From Tetramitus jugosus (Eukaryota > Heterolobosea > Eutetramitea > Acrasida > Vahlkampfiidae): 64,000 nucleotides of DNA. The notes below the pieces were generated by a model. That model was not told the origin of the DNA, did not search any database, and saw only the letters and a list, made by a program, of their open reading frames with translations. Numbering within the stretch: the first letter of the stretch is position 1; each line of letters begins with the position of its first letter. A program made the position numbers and the translations under genes. The DNA is taken from positions 372,001 to 436,000 of the forward strand of contig OW569344.1 in assembly GCA_937625935.1 (NCBI GenBank). Reading direction: 5' to 3'. Positions 1-9,500 of the stretch are shown one piece after another.

Positions 1-1087
1 TGTATTCCAACAATTGAGTGTATTGTTGATACAATTGATAAAAGGAGTGAAATTGATCCATGAATTGTTTCATGTTCAAATACAGTTGTTGTATCAAGTC
101 ATAAACGGTCATTTCATGTTGTTTGTCCATGTGTTTCAACCAATGATCCATGTACTGTTGTGTCATTTGAAACAATAGCACATGGGAGTGATACAATTGA
201 GTCATACTGCTCTCTTCTTCTCTCTTCATGTGAGAGTGTACCATTGCATTGAGATAGGTGATTTGAAGAAGCATGGATTGAATACACTTGACATTCTGAA
301 TGGTGGCTGGAGTGGTGAGATGATGATGATGCTGCAGTAGACTTGTTCTCTTCATCATGAGTGTCAATTGATTATTTCCATTCGTAGCAGTAGTAGTAGT
401 AGTATTGTTGTTGTTGTTATTTCCATTGTTATGATTCGTATGAGTAGTATTGTTCGTGTTTGTAGTTGAAGCAATGGGGTTGTGTTGAAAAGAGAGTTTG
501 CGTGTAGGTGTCATAAAGGTGGTACTGCTGCGTGGAGTACGTGGTGATAAAAGCACATGATTCAAATGGTTGTTGTGGGAGTGACGAGAGGGAGTACTTG
601 CACCATGACTCAACTTTTGTTTCTTTGTTGGTTGTTGTTGTTGTTGTTGTTGATGTTGATTGTTGAATCGAGAGGGAGTCAATGGCATGAGAATATTGTC
701 ACCATAGTATGGTTGTTGAGATGAAAAGGCAGAAGAACGATTAGGGGAGAACAACAATGAGTCATTGGTGCGCTTTCTACTACTATTACTATTACTATTA
801 CTACTATTACTACTACTTGTATACTGATCTTTGTTTCCTAGGAGTGTACTTGTATGTTCATCGTTCTCCTCTCTTGTACTTTGGATGTTGTTGTTGTTGT
901 TGTTTGCAAATAGTGAAAAGGAGGGTGCCTTGAACTGAGTCACACTTGAATCATAGTTTATTGTATGATTGCTGCTGGTTGGTAGATTGGTGGAATACAA
1001 TGATGGTCTCTTGTTGTTGCCATCATTGTTGTTGCTATTGCTGTCAAGTTGGGAGAAACATGATGATGATGAATGATAATGACTCAT
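1..1087 (-). CDS. Low-complexity protein, 3' end outside window
   Basis: An open frame of 362 codons runs from an ATG at 1087 to the left edge without a stop, so the C-terminus lies outside the window. The first ~230 residues are disordered and rich in Ser, Asn, Gln and Thr, with AAC/AAT and CAA codon runs and several Thr-Pro or Ser-Pro sites (for example LTPSRF and LSPRTPRSS). From about residue 250 the composition changes to regular, Gln-, Met- and His-rich helix that looks like coiled coil. I do not recognise the family. The Ser/Thr-Pro sites could be targets of proline-directed kinases, which is inference only. It is divergent from the TPR gene, with 168 bp between the two start codons. 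Confidence 0.7.
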   Translation of the reverse strand, partial: MSHYHSSSSCFSQLDSNSNNNDGNNKRPSLYSTNLPTSSNHTINYDSSVTQFKAPSFSLFANNNNNNIQSTREENDEHTSTLLGNKDQYTSSSNSSNSNSNSSRKRTNDSLLFSPNRSSAFSSQQPYYGDNILMPLTPSRFNNQHQQQQQQQPTKKQKLSHGASTPSRHSHNNHLNHVLLSPRTPRSSTTFMTPTRKLSFQHNPIASTTNTNNTTHTNHNNGNNNNNNTTTTTATNGNNQLTLMMKRTSLLQHHHHLTTPATIQNVKCIQSMLLQITYLNAMVHSHMKREEESSMTQLYHSHVLLFQMTQQYMDHWLKHMDKQHEMTVYDLIQQLYLNMKQFMDQFHSFYQLYQQYTQLLEY

Positions 1088-1255
1088 GTTTGTAAACTCA
1101 CACACTGCTTGTTGTCTCTTTGTTCTTTCTTCTGAACAAGAATTGGGAGATCCAAAATCAGTTACCAGAAATTCAAATAATTTTTTTGGCGCCAACATGG
1201 TTGAAAGTGCAACCATAAAAAACACAAAGAATTATTGCAATATTTACTTTCAAGG
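1088..1255. promoter_or_regulatory. Divergent intergenic promoter region with T-run/GGCGCC motif
   Basis: This is the 168-bp gap between two divergent ATGs. It holds TTTTTTTGGCGCC at 1181-1193. The GGCGCC core is palindromic and, with the T run, resembles an E2F-type site (TTTSSCGC). Similar elements recur upstream of other genes in the window. Function is inferred from position only. Confidence 0.45.
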
Positions 1256-2611
1256 ATGATGCTCAAGGGTTTGAAACAGGCGAATAAGTCTTCTTCTCAT
1301 GTACCATCCTCATCCATTATTAAACATTGGGTGATGATAAACTCTTCGCCACCATCATCTCTATCCACTCAATCCTTGTTGATCAACCATCAGAATAGCA
1401 ATGCTTCTCTTATCTCACAACAACAACAACGTTCATTGTCATGCTATCAGAATTTCATGTCGCCATCATTATCATTTTCATTATCCCATCGATCACCCAC
1501 GTCATCACTACTGTTGCAATCTACTCCAACAACAACAAGACAACAACAACAACAATGCTATCATACCATATCACACTCAACAACAACAACAAGTATGAAT
1601 CATCAGATGAGTAATGAGAATAAAAGCAACCACAACCACAACCACAACAACAATAGTAACAATCATCATCTACTAGAAGAAGAAGATGCAGAAGACATGG
1701 AAGAAGAAGAATACATACTCAATGATCAATTGATACAATCCATGCATGACTTGAGCATTCATTTCAAATCATTTACACAATCAATTGATGAATTCATGAG
1801 AAACAAGTGGTATCACAAATGCATTCCACTTCTTCATCAAATGAATAGTGTATTGAATGATCTCATGCATCAAGAGGCATCACTCATGATGATGAATGAT
1901 AAGGATACACATAATGATAATGATGATGATGATGTTGATGATAACAAGGGTACACATGATGTGGAAATGTTGCTGAATCACACAGCAGCAACAACAACAA
2001 CAACAACAACAACAGATGATAATAGGGGTACTACCACATTATTGACGACAAACAAGCATGTGGTGATGATCATGATGAAACTGTTGGAAAAGAGTGAACA
2101 TTTGAATAACAAAAACAAGCATCATAATACTAGGAATAATGATGATATGAATGATATGGATGATGATGAAGAACACAATGTAAACACCATGAACAAATCC
2201 ATTTGGAAGATGATGGCACATTGTCAACTCTATGTTCACTACAACTTGGCCTACGCATACTTTCAACAGGGTGAATTCAATCATTGTGTCCAGTGTTGCA
2301 ATGATACACTTGAATGGGAGAGAGTGTTTGATCAAATGAATGAATTGAATGATGCGTTTGATCAATTGAATCGAGTGTGTAGTCTCAAGGCACAAGCATT
2401 GTGTGAGAGAGGTTATGCAGGTGATTTGAGAATGGCTGTTCGATTGTTTTCCTTCTTGATTGATCATCGATTGAAGAAGACGATGATGATGGTGAACAAG
2501 CAACACACAAAGAAGCAGAAGAAGCAGCAGAAGAATCACACTGAACAATATGCAACGATCAATGATGTTGATCATGGTGATGGTGATGACACTTTGAGTA
2601 GTAGTGATAAC

Positions 2612-2645
<34 letters not shown>

Positions 2646-4333
2646 ATAGTGGTGGTAGTAGCAGTGCTTGTCATCGATTGTTATGGACAGAGTTGTATCA
2701 TCGGTGTACAGTCTATGTCGAATTGAATCAATTGGATGATGCATTGAAGGATGCTGTTGAAATGATAAAGTATGATCCATTGAACATTAGAGGTCTGTTG
2801 TTGAAGGCTCGAATACAGTTCATGATCTCTCAGTCCATTCATTTCTATCACATGGAGCCATCGACTGTGCGCTATCATTTGAATCAATCACTGTCATGTG
2901 CTCACTTTATTCTCCAAATATTAATCATCAAGAGTGATGATAATCATGCACAAACGACTGGCAATAGGCAGAATAACCCTAATCACCCATATCATCAATA
3001 TCACAGCAATGACCATTCTCAAGAATATGTCGGTGGTCATAATCAACAAGGCAATGATGATCTAGTCACAACAAAGAGAGAGACATTGTTGTTAATTGCC
3101 AATATTTATGCAAAGCTACAACAGTATCAATTGGCCATTGATGCCTGCCAATTGTTGTTATTGTCATCATCAGTACCACCATCTTCATCATCAGATGCAT
3201 CATTACCATCCATGGCAATCGAAGCAAAGGATCATGTTGATCATCACGACAATGACAATGAGATATATTGGGATGCATTGACAATACGTGCTTCTTGCTA
3301 CTATCATCTCTATCAATTCTCAAAATCATTGAATGATTATGATCGTATTGAATCGCACAATCCATTGTCTATTCTGGAGCATGGTGATGAGTATGGTTTC
3401 ATGTTGGCTCGATTGGCCAATTATGATGATTTATTGTCATTTGTTGAACGGTACTTTAATGTGCCAATGCGCAATAGTGGTAGTATTTGTGGTAGTGGTG
3501 GTACTCCTCCGATTGTTTCTGATCCGAGTCATACTAGTACCAATAGTAGTAGTATGACGACGCATCAACAACTATCACCACTGCCACCATATGCCATGAA
3601 TCCTTCTTCTCATGTTTCTTCGTCCGTCTCCTCCACAATGGAACAACACTTGAGACACAATGTGCATATCGATGTATTGTATGGCAGGGGTCAATACAAT
3701 GAAGGTCTTTCGTACTACAATATTCATATTGCACCGTTTGAGTCCGATTATGAGCCATCTCTCCTCATGACTCTCTGGTTGGCCAAGATGGACTTTTTAA
3801 TGAGATTGCAAGAGTATGACTGTGTAATGCTGTTGGCGAATCAATTGGAGTTGAAAGCGAGGCAGTACAATGATGAAATGATACTCATGGATGTATCGCG
3901 CTACCGAGCACTCGTCTGGGCTCACTTGGGTCAACACAGTGAATCAGAGTCAGAGTGGAACAAGCTCGAACAAATCAGAATTGCGTTGAAAGAGAAGAAA
4001 ATACTGCAAGCGGTCAGTAATGATGATAGTAGCTCGGTGATAAGCTCCCACGACACTCCTTTTGATCGAGAGTATTGGATTCAGTTACGCCAATCAAGAG
4101 CCGTTATGCTTGGAACAAGAAGTGAAAATGTGTCTCGGTCGTTGAAACAGTTAGATGCTCTGGTGAAGGAGGCTCTGCAGTTCTCACTTGTCGACTATGC
4201 TGTGGACATCTTGAATGATATCGTTCTGATGGAACTCGCGAATAAGCGAGGTGACAAAGCACAGAAGCACATTGCCCAGATTCTTTTCTATGTTCCAGAA
4301 CACACAATCCGTCATAAACAAGCCCTGCTTTGA
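1256..4333 (+). CDS. TPR-repeat protein with possible mitochondrial presequence
   Basis: The protein is 1025 aa from the first ATG (ATGATGCTC); the frame is open upstream but has no earlier ATG. Helical pairs typical of tetratricopeptide repeats are visible: a YVHYNLAYAYFQQGEFNHCVQCC segment near residue 330, a TELYHRCTVYVELNQLDDALKDA segment near 485 and a LIANIYAKLQQYQLAIDAC segment near 620. They are separated by long disordered stretches rich in His, Asn, Asp, Ser and Thr. The first ~100 residues lack acidic residues and are basic and Ser-rich, with an RSLSCYQ stretch, which would fit a mitochondrial targeting sequence; this is inference. TPR proteins are scaffolds, and no partner can be named. 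No introns are evident. Confidence 0.75.
2612..2645 (+). repeat. (AGT)n microsatellite inside the TPR gene
   Basis: A nearly pure run of AGT triplets encodes a polyserine tract. Use of one synonymous codon throughout points to DNA slippage. The run keeps the reading frame. Confidence 0.85.
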
Positions 4334-5127
4334 GACGACAAGTTGATTGTAAATTGCTCAGGTCAAAAACAACGGAAGCTCTCAAGGAAACAATTTTAGT
4401 GAACTATGCTGTCGTGGTGACTGTGACTGTGCTATTCTGATGGACAAATTCGAAACAACGTATTAAAACAACAAACCATTTTCCATTGACATCTCCTCAA
4501 AATCAAGCCTCATAACCTCAAAATTGCAGTGTTTTGATTAGTCCCCTAGTTTTCGACAGTTCCATGATTAATCAAGCCAGAGAACCCAAAAAAACAAAGC
4601 AACAACAGACGACACGACGAACAAAAAAGAAAATTCTCTACAAGTCATCGACATTCATACACTAGGCCATTTCTCGATCGTACCACAGAATTACCAAAAA
4701 CAAGGATCACTATAATATCCGTCGACAGGAAGTTTTGTGAAAACATACTAAAAGCAAAATTAAAATTCATGTATTACATTCATACAAACAATAACTTAAG
4801 AAGAGTTTAATATTTAATATTTTAACTAGTTAAAATATTGTGTATTGATTGCATGATGGTTTGAATACCTGTTCTTTTATTTGATGTAGCGATGATGTCG
4901 GCTTCGCAAGCAGGAGGTATTGGGAGACTTAAGTTAGTTGTTGAAGGGTCCAAAAACTGCTATGGCAGGTCGAACTCTTGGAGTTCTATTTGGTCAACAT
5001 TCGGCTTTGATGGTAATCCGCTTTGTACATCTCTTTGTCCTGAACAAGAAACCTGACGTCAGTATGACCAAGCAAGCCGAAGCCAACAAATTGGAGCACA
5101 AAAACTGGATATTTATTTAGACCGAAC
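4334..5127. other. Gap between converging genes
   Basis: About 800 bp lies between the 3' ends of the TPR gene and the HEAT-like gene. It is AT-rich from about 4740 to 4860. The only coding-like signal is the frame-broken segment at 4892-5120, described separately. Confidence 0.6.
4892..5120 (+). pseudogene. uL11-like short coding segment, frame broken at an A5 run
   Basis: Two overlapping frames together read like the N-terminus of ribosomal protein uL11. The first starts at ATG 4892 and gives a GGIGRLKLVVEG segment. The second, shifted by one base, gives AMAGRTLGVLFGQH and runs to a TAG at 5118-5120. The frames would join if the run of five A at 4952-4956 were one base shorter. uL11 N-termini have a KLxV..G...(9)..G..xGQ pattern, and this resembles it loosely. 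The central and C-terminal uL11 parts are missing and the tail is unlike uL11. It could be a decayed or mis-assembled mitochondrial-type gene, a frameshifted small gene, or chance. Confidence 0.3.
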
Positions 5128-8100
5128 TCAGTGACGCACACCTCTCCTTAAACCACGACCTCTCAATCTCCCCCTTACTCTTCTGTCTCTGCCATAGCTT
5201 TCACGACGAATTCCTGACATTGTCATACAGACATAGCCAACAAGAGGGTGAGTCTGGTTCTGCCTACGGATCGTTGGGATTAAGGAACAATCTTCCCAAG
5301 CCGACAACATCTTTTCTAATCCTGAATGAAGAACAATGTACAGTATGCCAGTCCACAGTTCATATTCTAAGGAATTGGAGGACGAGGATAGTTGCTCATA
5401 CTTTTTCTCCACGTTTCGTACCAACTGCTCATAATCACTCGGACTAATCACTTGACGTGCTGTTGTTCTGTCACCACGGCCAATACTGGAGATCAAGTGT
5501 ATCACAGAGTTCAATGCATTTTGGGCACACACTCGCTGTAGTGACTCATTTGTCAATGAGCACAGGTTGTGTACAGCCTGGGAGAGTGTGTCAAAGAGTT
5601 CATCTGCAGTCCGTGCCACCATCAAAGTGAGACCAACTCCCCTGTCGGAATAGAGCAGAGGCTCATACTTGAGCATCAGATCAATCAATGGTTGAACGAA
5701 TACAGAGTGGAGAGCAGACACATTGTCTCTCTGTCTAATTTCCGTGCTCAGTTGGTCACATACTTTCTTCAATCGTTCGAAACGAGGTCGATCAAATCCA
5801 TGTTCATTGTCAAACTTCAAATCCAATTCAATGTACTGTGGATCAGAAATCAAGGCAGTCAACCCATTCACAAACTTGTCCTTGACAGCATACTGGTCTC
5901 CTGACGCAACGTTCACCATTGTTGAAGTGACCAATGAGATTAACTCTTGGCGTAGCTCGTGATCAAATAACAAATATTGTTTGACACACTGATTCACAAT
6001 GAGTTCAATGGCCTTCTTTGACAGCATTGATGTTCCATTATTTCTGGGAGCCAGACTCTCTGATGTTGTTGTCCAAGCTTCGAGGCAAATGTTGGGATCT
6101 TCGTGAGACAAGAGTTGACTCACACTGAACAAAAGGGAGTCATGAATTTCTCTACTCTTGAATGATAATCGATAGACTTGCATCATGACAGCTCGAGGAA
6201 TTTCCGCGTACTCGTGATCCAATGATTCAATGACAATTGATAAGACTTTCTGAGCTTCTTTTGACTTTGAATCCACAATAGAAGCAACATAACTCAGCAG
6301 TACTTCAATGATAACACGCTTTGTATCTCGATGCGTCTTGTCATTATGGAACAAATGAATGAACATTTCGATGAGTTGCGATGCATTGAAACCAGTCTTG
6401 AAGAACCAAAGTTTCTTGAACCATGAGAACAGAATCTTTTGAGGTGTTATGCCCCAGTTTGGACTTGATACCCCTTTCTCGTAGTCAGCTTGTTTTTGAG
6501 TGATAAAGTCAGATAGTTGTTGGATCCACTGTTGGATAGGTATAAACGAAGAACATCTCATCAGAGCATCATAGTAATAGAGTGCATATTCAGATGTCAT
6601 ATCATTCAGTATATCTTGCAACAATTCCTCGGGGCGATGCGCAGTCAAGTACTTGGACATTCTGACAATTCCTAGAACATCATCCTTAACGATTACTCCA
6701 TCGTCTGGCAACGTCAGTATGATCTCATTCACTAAATTTCTAAAGAATAGAGCCTCTTGTCTCTCAACTTGCATACGGCCTGCAAATTGGACAATTCTTT
6801 TCTGTGCCAGTCGAGGTGGCATATGGCTATCTGCATGCAGCGTTAAATGACTTGGTACAAATGAGTTTGAGCTGAGAGTTGAGTTGGACTTCATCAAGAT
6901 TCGATCAGAGAAAATCAACATTCGAGTAATCTTGTTCATTGTGTCCTCTGAGAGATATCTCTCGATTCTCTGTTCTCTCATTAGATGCGGGTTCAAACAG
7001 TAGATGCAACCTGACTGATTCGCCAGAATGTGGTTGGCATCCTTTTTAAGGTCATGAAGTTCAGCATATGACATTGTGCTGTTCTCATTCAATGAGAGAT
7101 ACTTTTCCAATAGAGTGATGGAGGTTCGCTTGGATAATGCCCATCTCTGCACAGACAAACAGAAAATAAACGAAGGATCTCTTTCAATCAGACGATAGAA
7201 AATTTCGTCCATTTCGCTCTGAGAGCAGAAGAGGTGAATTTTGTCCACCAAGTATTGAAGTTCACGAATGTTATTCTCGTCTGTAATGATTGGCAAGGCG
7301 AGCAATGCAGGCATAAAAACATTCTTATAGAGACCTGCTAATTGCTTCGAGTGGAGCAAAGGATTGGTCTTCTTGAAAAATGAGCTCATCTCATCAAACT
7401 TACCTCGAGAGACCTGCTCCTTGAAGTAATCCAACATTAGATTGGACAAACACTCGAGATTCCATAGGATAGGGGGATCATGGGAGTCGAACCTGAAATG
7501 TTGTTGACCCACAAGAAAATCTGCAATCTGGGTCGTCGAACAGGATTTAGCAACATCAAAAGCCCAACGAGTCAACTTGTCCTTCTCTTCACTTCCTCTG
7601 TAAGCGCTAGCAATAACCCAAACAACCTCTTGGCAGCTCTGAGTTCTACGAGCAATCAATGAAATCAATGATTTCCACAGTGCTAATAACTCCTCATCCT
7701 GTACCATATGAGCTCGAATCAGACTATACAAGGAGTTCCCCTCTTTGTGCATGTAGTAGTCTGGACGAATTCGACGTTCAAAGATTTCCATGAATTCATT
7801 GTGTTCATTCTTCATCTGTTGAACAACAAATTGAAGTATCTTCTTTTGGTTGGTCGAGTGATAAAAACTTGCCAAAAGCAATGAACTAAGTACAATGGCT
7901 CTGACCTCAGGATTGGGATCAGAGCAATTGTTCATAAATTCTGTTAGGCGTTCATCGTCACTGACAGAAGCTTTCATATACTTCAAGTACGTACATTTGT
8001 TATGGAACAATGACAGCCCAGGGACAGTCACTTGGTCAACCTGGAATCTCTTGTCAGCAATGATTGATCCCAACTCAGGTATCAAGTAGCACAATTGATC

Positions 8101-9309
8101 AATTTCAACATGTTTAACGAGCCAGTTCTCCAACTTTTCTCCATTCTTTTGCCAAAGATGTCTCTGAAACTCTTCCACCTTGTACAGATCACGCGATTTG
8201 CTTGTTGGCATCGAAGTCAACAACCACAAAGCAAGCTCACTTTGTTTGACTGGTAGGTTGAAATCAGCATCTACAAACAGTTCGAACAATCGAGTGAGTT
8301 GCTGTACGGAATACTCCTTCACCAGATGAGAAAATTCATTTTGAAGCATGTATCTCGCTATCAATCCCTTATTTGCTCTGCCATCGACAAGCAAATCGAG
8401 GAACGCGTCCTTATTCTTGGCAAAGGTTGAAAAACGCAATGGAAGAATGGAACACATTCCTGTGTGACTATGAATCTGTTCCAATGGATCAACAAACCAT
8501 TCTCGTAGCAGGTGAATAACCTTCAAGTTTAGGTCCTTGTTTGTGGAAGCAATGGCAGTGATGATTCCCCAATTAGGACCAACAATTCTCACCATTGGGG
8601 CAACGTAAGTCTCATAGGATTGCTTTGCAGAGTCTGTCAACAAACTGTGCTCTCTCTGTTGCAGCACTCGTAGAAATTTCAAAAGAGCCACAGGGTGATT
8701 CTTGAGCAGATTCTTGTAAATTTTCAGATCCTGCTCATGCAAAACATTCACCAGAATGTCAACTATGAGGTTGTCTGATTGTTCACCATTGGGCAATACA
8801 CCAGACAACAACACCAGAACATTGTTGTTGGAGAAGCTGTCATATGATGCCACACGCATCAACAAGTCTCTGTCAATCATGGATCTCTTGTTCCGTGACA
8901 CTGCCTTCACAAGTGCATTGAGGAAAACAGGACTGCCATATTGTTTCAGATCTGATTCTGACTCACTTGTTGGAAACAACAGTGACTTGACTTGCTCATC
9001 AGACAACAATCGACAACCAGTCATAATGGCCAACAAGTACACATCTGGTGAATAGGCCTTATGGTTGACCAAGAGTTCAAACAGACGATCAGTATCTCTG
9101 TAGATGACGAGCAACTTGACGCCAAGCAATTGCAATCGAACATGGCTCTTTTCTTTTACGTCACCCACAGACAACAAATGGTCAATCAAGTGAGACTCTC
9201 TCGTCTGATCCAAACTATAGGTCCTGGGGTATGTCTTGTACAGGAATTGTTCCTGCTGCAACACTGTCGGGAATGACTGATAATGGGATAAAAAGGTATG
9301 AACGTCCAT
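5128..9309 (-). CDS. Giant HEAT/ARM-like helical-repeat protein with RG-rich tail
   Basis: A single-exon 1393-aa protein with ATG at 9309. It is almost entirely alpha-helical in character, with repeated helical hairpins rich in Leu. HEAT-like units are visible, for example a DPNPEVRAIVLSSLLLASFY segment near residue 470. There is no signal peptide and no transmembrane segment. The last ~20 residues switch to an Arg/Gly cluster (RVRGRLRGRG), resembling RG/RGG motifs that bind RNA or are arginine-methylated. I do not recognise a named family. A large scaffold role is the cautious inference. Its start is ~190 bp from the stop of RPC1, which lies on the same strand upstream. Confidence 0.8.
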   Translation of the reverse strand: MDVHTFLSHYQSFPTVLQQEQFLYKTYPRTYSLDQTRESHLIDHLLSVGDVKEKSHVRLQLLGVKLLVIYRDTDRLFELLVNHKAYSPDVYLLAIMTGCRLLSDEQVKSLLFPTSESESDLKQYGSPVFLNALVKAVSRNKRSMIDRDLLMRVASYDSFSNNNVLVLLSGVLPNGEQSDNLIVDILVNVLHEQDLKIYKNLLKNHPVALLKFLRVLQQREHSLLTDSAKQSYETYVAPMVRIVGPNWGIITAIASTNKDLNLKVIHLLREWFVDPLEQIHSHTGMCSILPLRFSTFAKNKDAFLDLLVDGRANKGLIARYMLQNEFSHLVKEYSVQQLTRLFELFVDADFNLPVKQSELALWLLTSMPTSKSRDLYKVEEFQRHLWQKNGEKLENWLVKHVEIDQLCYLIPELGSIIADKRFQVDQVTVPGLSLFHNKCTYLKYMKASVSDDERLTEFMNNCSDPNPEVRAIVLSSLLLASFYHSTNQKKILQFVVQQMKNEHNEFMEIFERRIRPDYYMHKEGNSLYSLIRAHMVQDEELLALWKSLISLIARRTQSCQEVVWVIASAYRGSEEKDKLTRWAFDVAKSCSTTQIADFLVGQQHFRFDSHDPPILWNLECLSNLMLDYFKEQVSRGKFDEMSSFFKKTNPLLHSKQLAGLYKNVFMPALLALPIITDENNIRELQYLVDKIHLFCSQSEMDEIFYRLIERDPSFIFCLSVQRWALSKRTSITLLEKYLSLNENSTMSYAELHDLKKDANHILANQSGCIYCLNPHLMREQRIERYLSEDTMNKITRMLIFSDRILMKSNSTLSSNSFVPSHLTLHADSHMPPRLAQKRIVQFAGRMQVERQEALFFRNLVNEIILTLPDDGVIVKDDVLGIVRMSKYLTAHRPEELLQDILNDMTSEYALYYYDALMRCSSFIPIQQWIQQLSDFITQKQADYEKGVSSPNWGITPQKILFSWFKKLWFFKTGFNASQLIEMFIHLFHNDKTHRDTKRVIIEVLLSYVASIVDSKSKEAQKVLSIVIESLDHEYAEIPRAVMMQVYRLSFKSREIHDSLLFSVSQLLSHEDPNICLEAWTTTSESLAPRNNGTSMLSKKAIELIVNQCVKQYLLFDHELRQELISLVTSTMVNVASGDQYAVKDKFVNGLTALISDPQYIELDLKFDNEHGFDRPRFERLKKVCDQLSTEIRQRDNVSALHSVFVQPLIDLMLKYEPLLYSDRGVGLTLMVARTADELFDTLSQAVHNLCSLTNESLQRVCAQNALNSVIHLISSIGRGDRTTARQVISPSDYEQLVRNVEKKYEQLSSSSNSLEYELWTGILYIVLHSGLEKMLSAWEDCSLIPTIRRQNQTHPLVGYVCMTMSGIRRESYGRDRRVRGRLRGRGLRRGVRH

Positions 9310-9500
9310 GGTAACAATCTAGTCAACAGTTTCTTGGGTGTGTTCGATGGGGCTTGTGTGAGATGTTAAATTTGTTAAAAGGACGAAGCTCAATTTCTCA
9401 TTTTTGAGTTCCAGAGTTTTGCTGAGCAACATCCGCTCTGTTAAGAATAAAAATGCGAACCTGTGCACCGAACAGTGTTTATTTACATACAAGGTGCTTC

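Noticed and set aside
2039-2780. Minus-strand frames of 211 and 73 aa inside the TPR gene
   Set aside because: They are low-complexity shadows (poly-Thr, poly-Tyr) of repeats in the coding strand.
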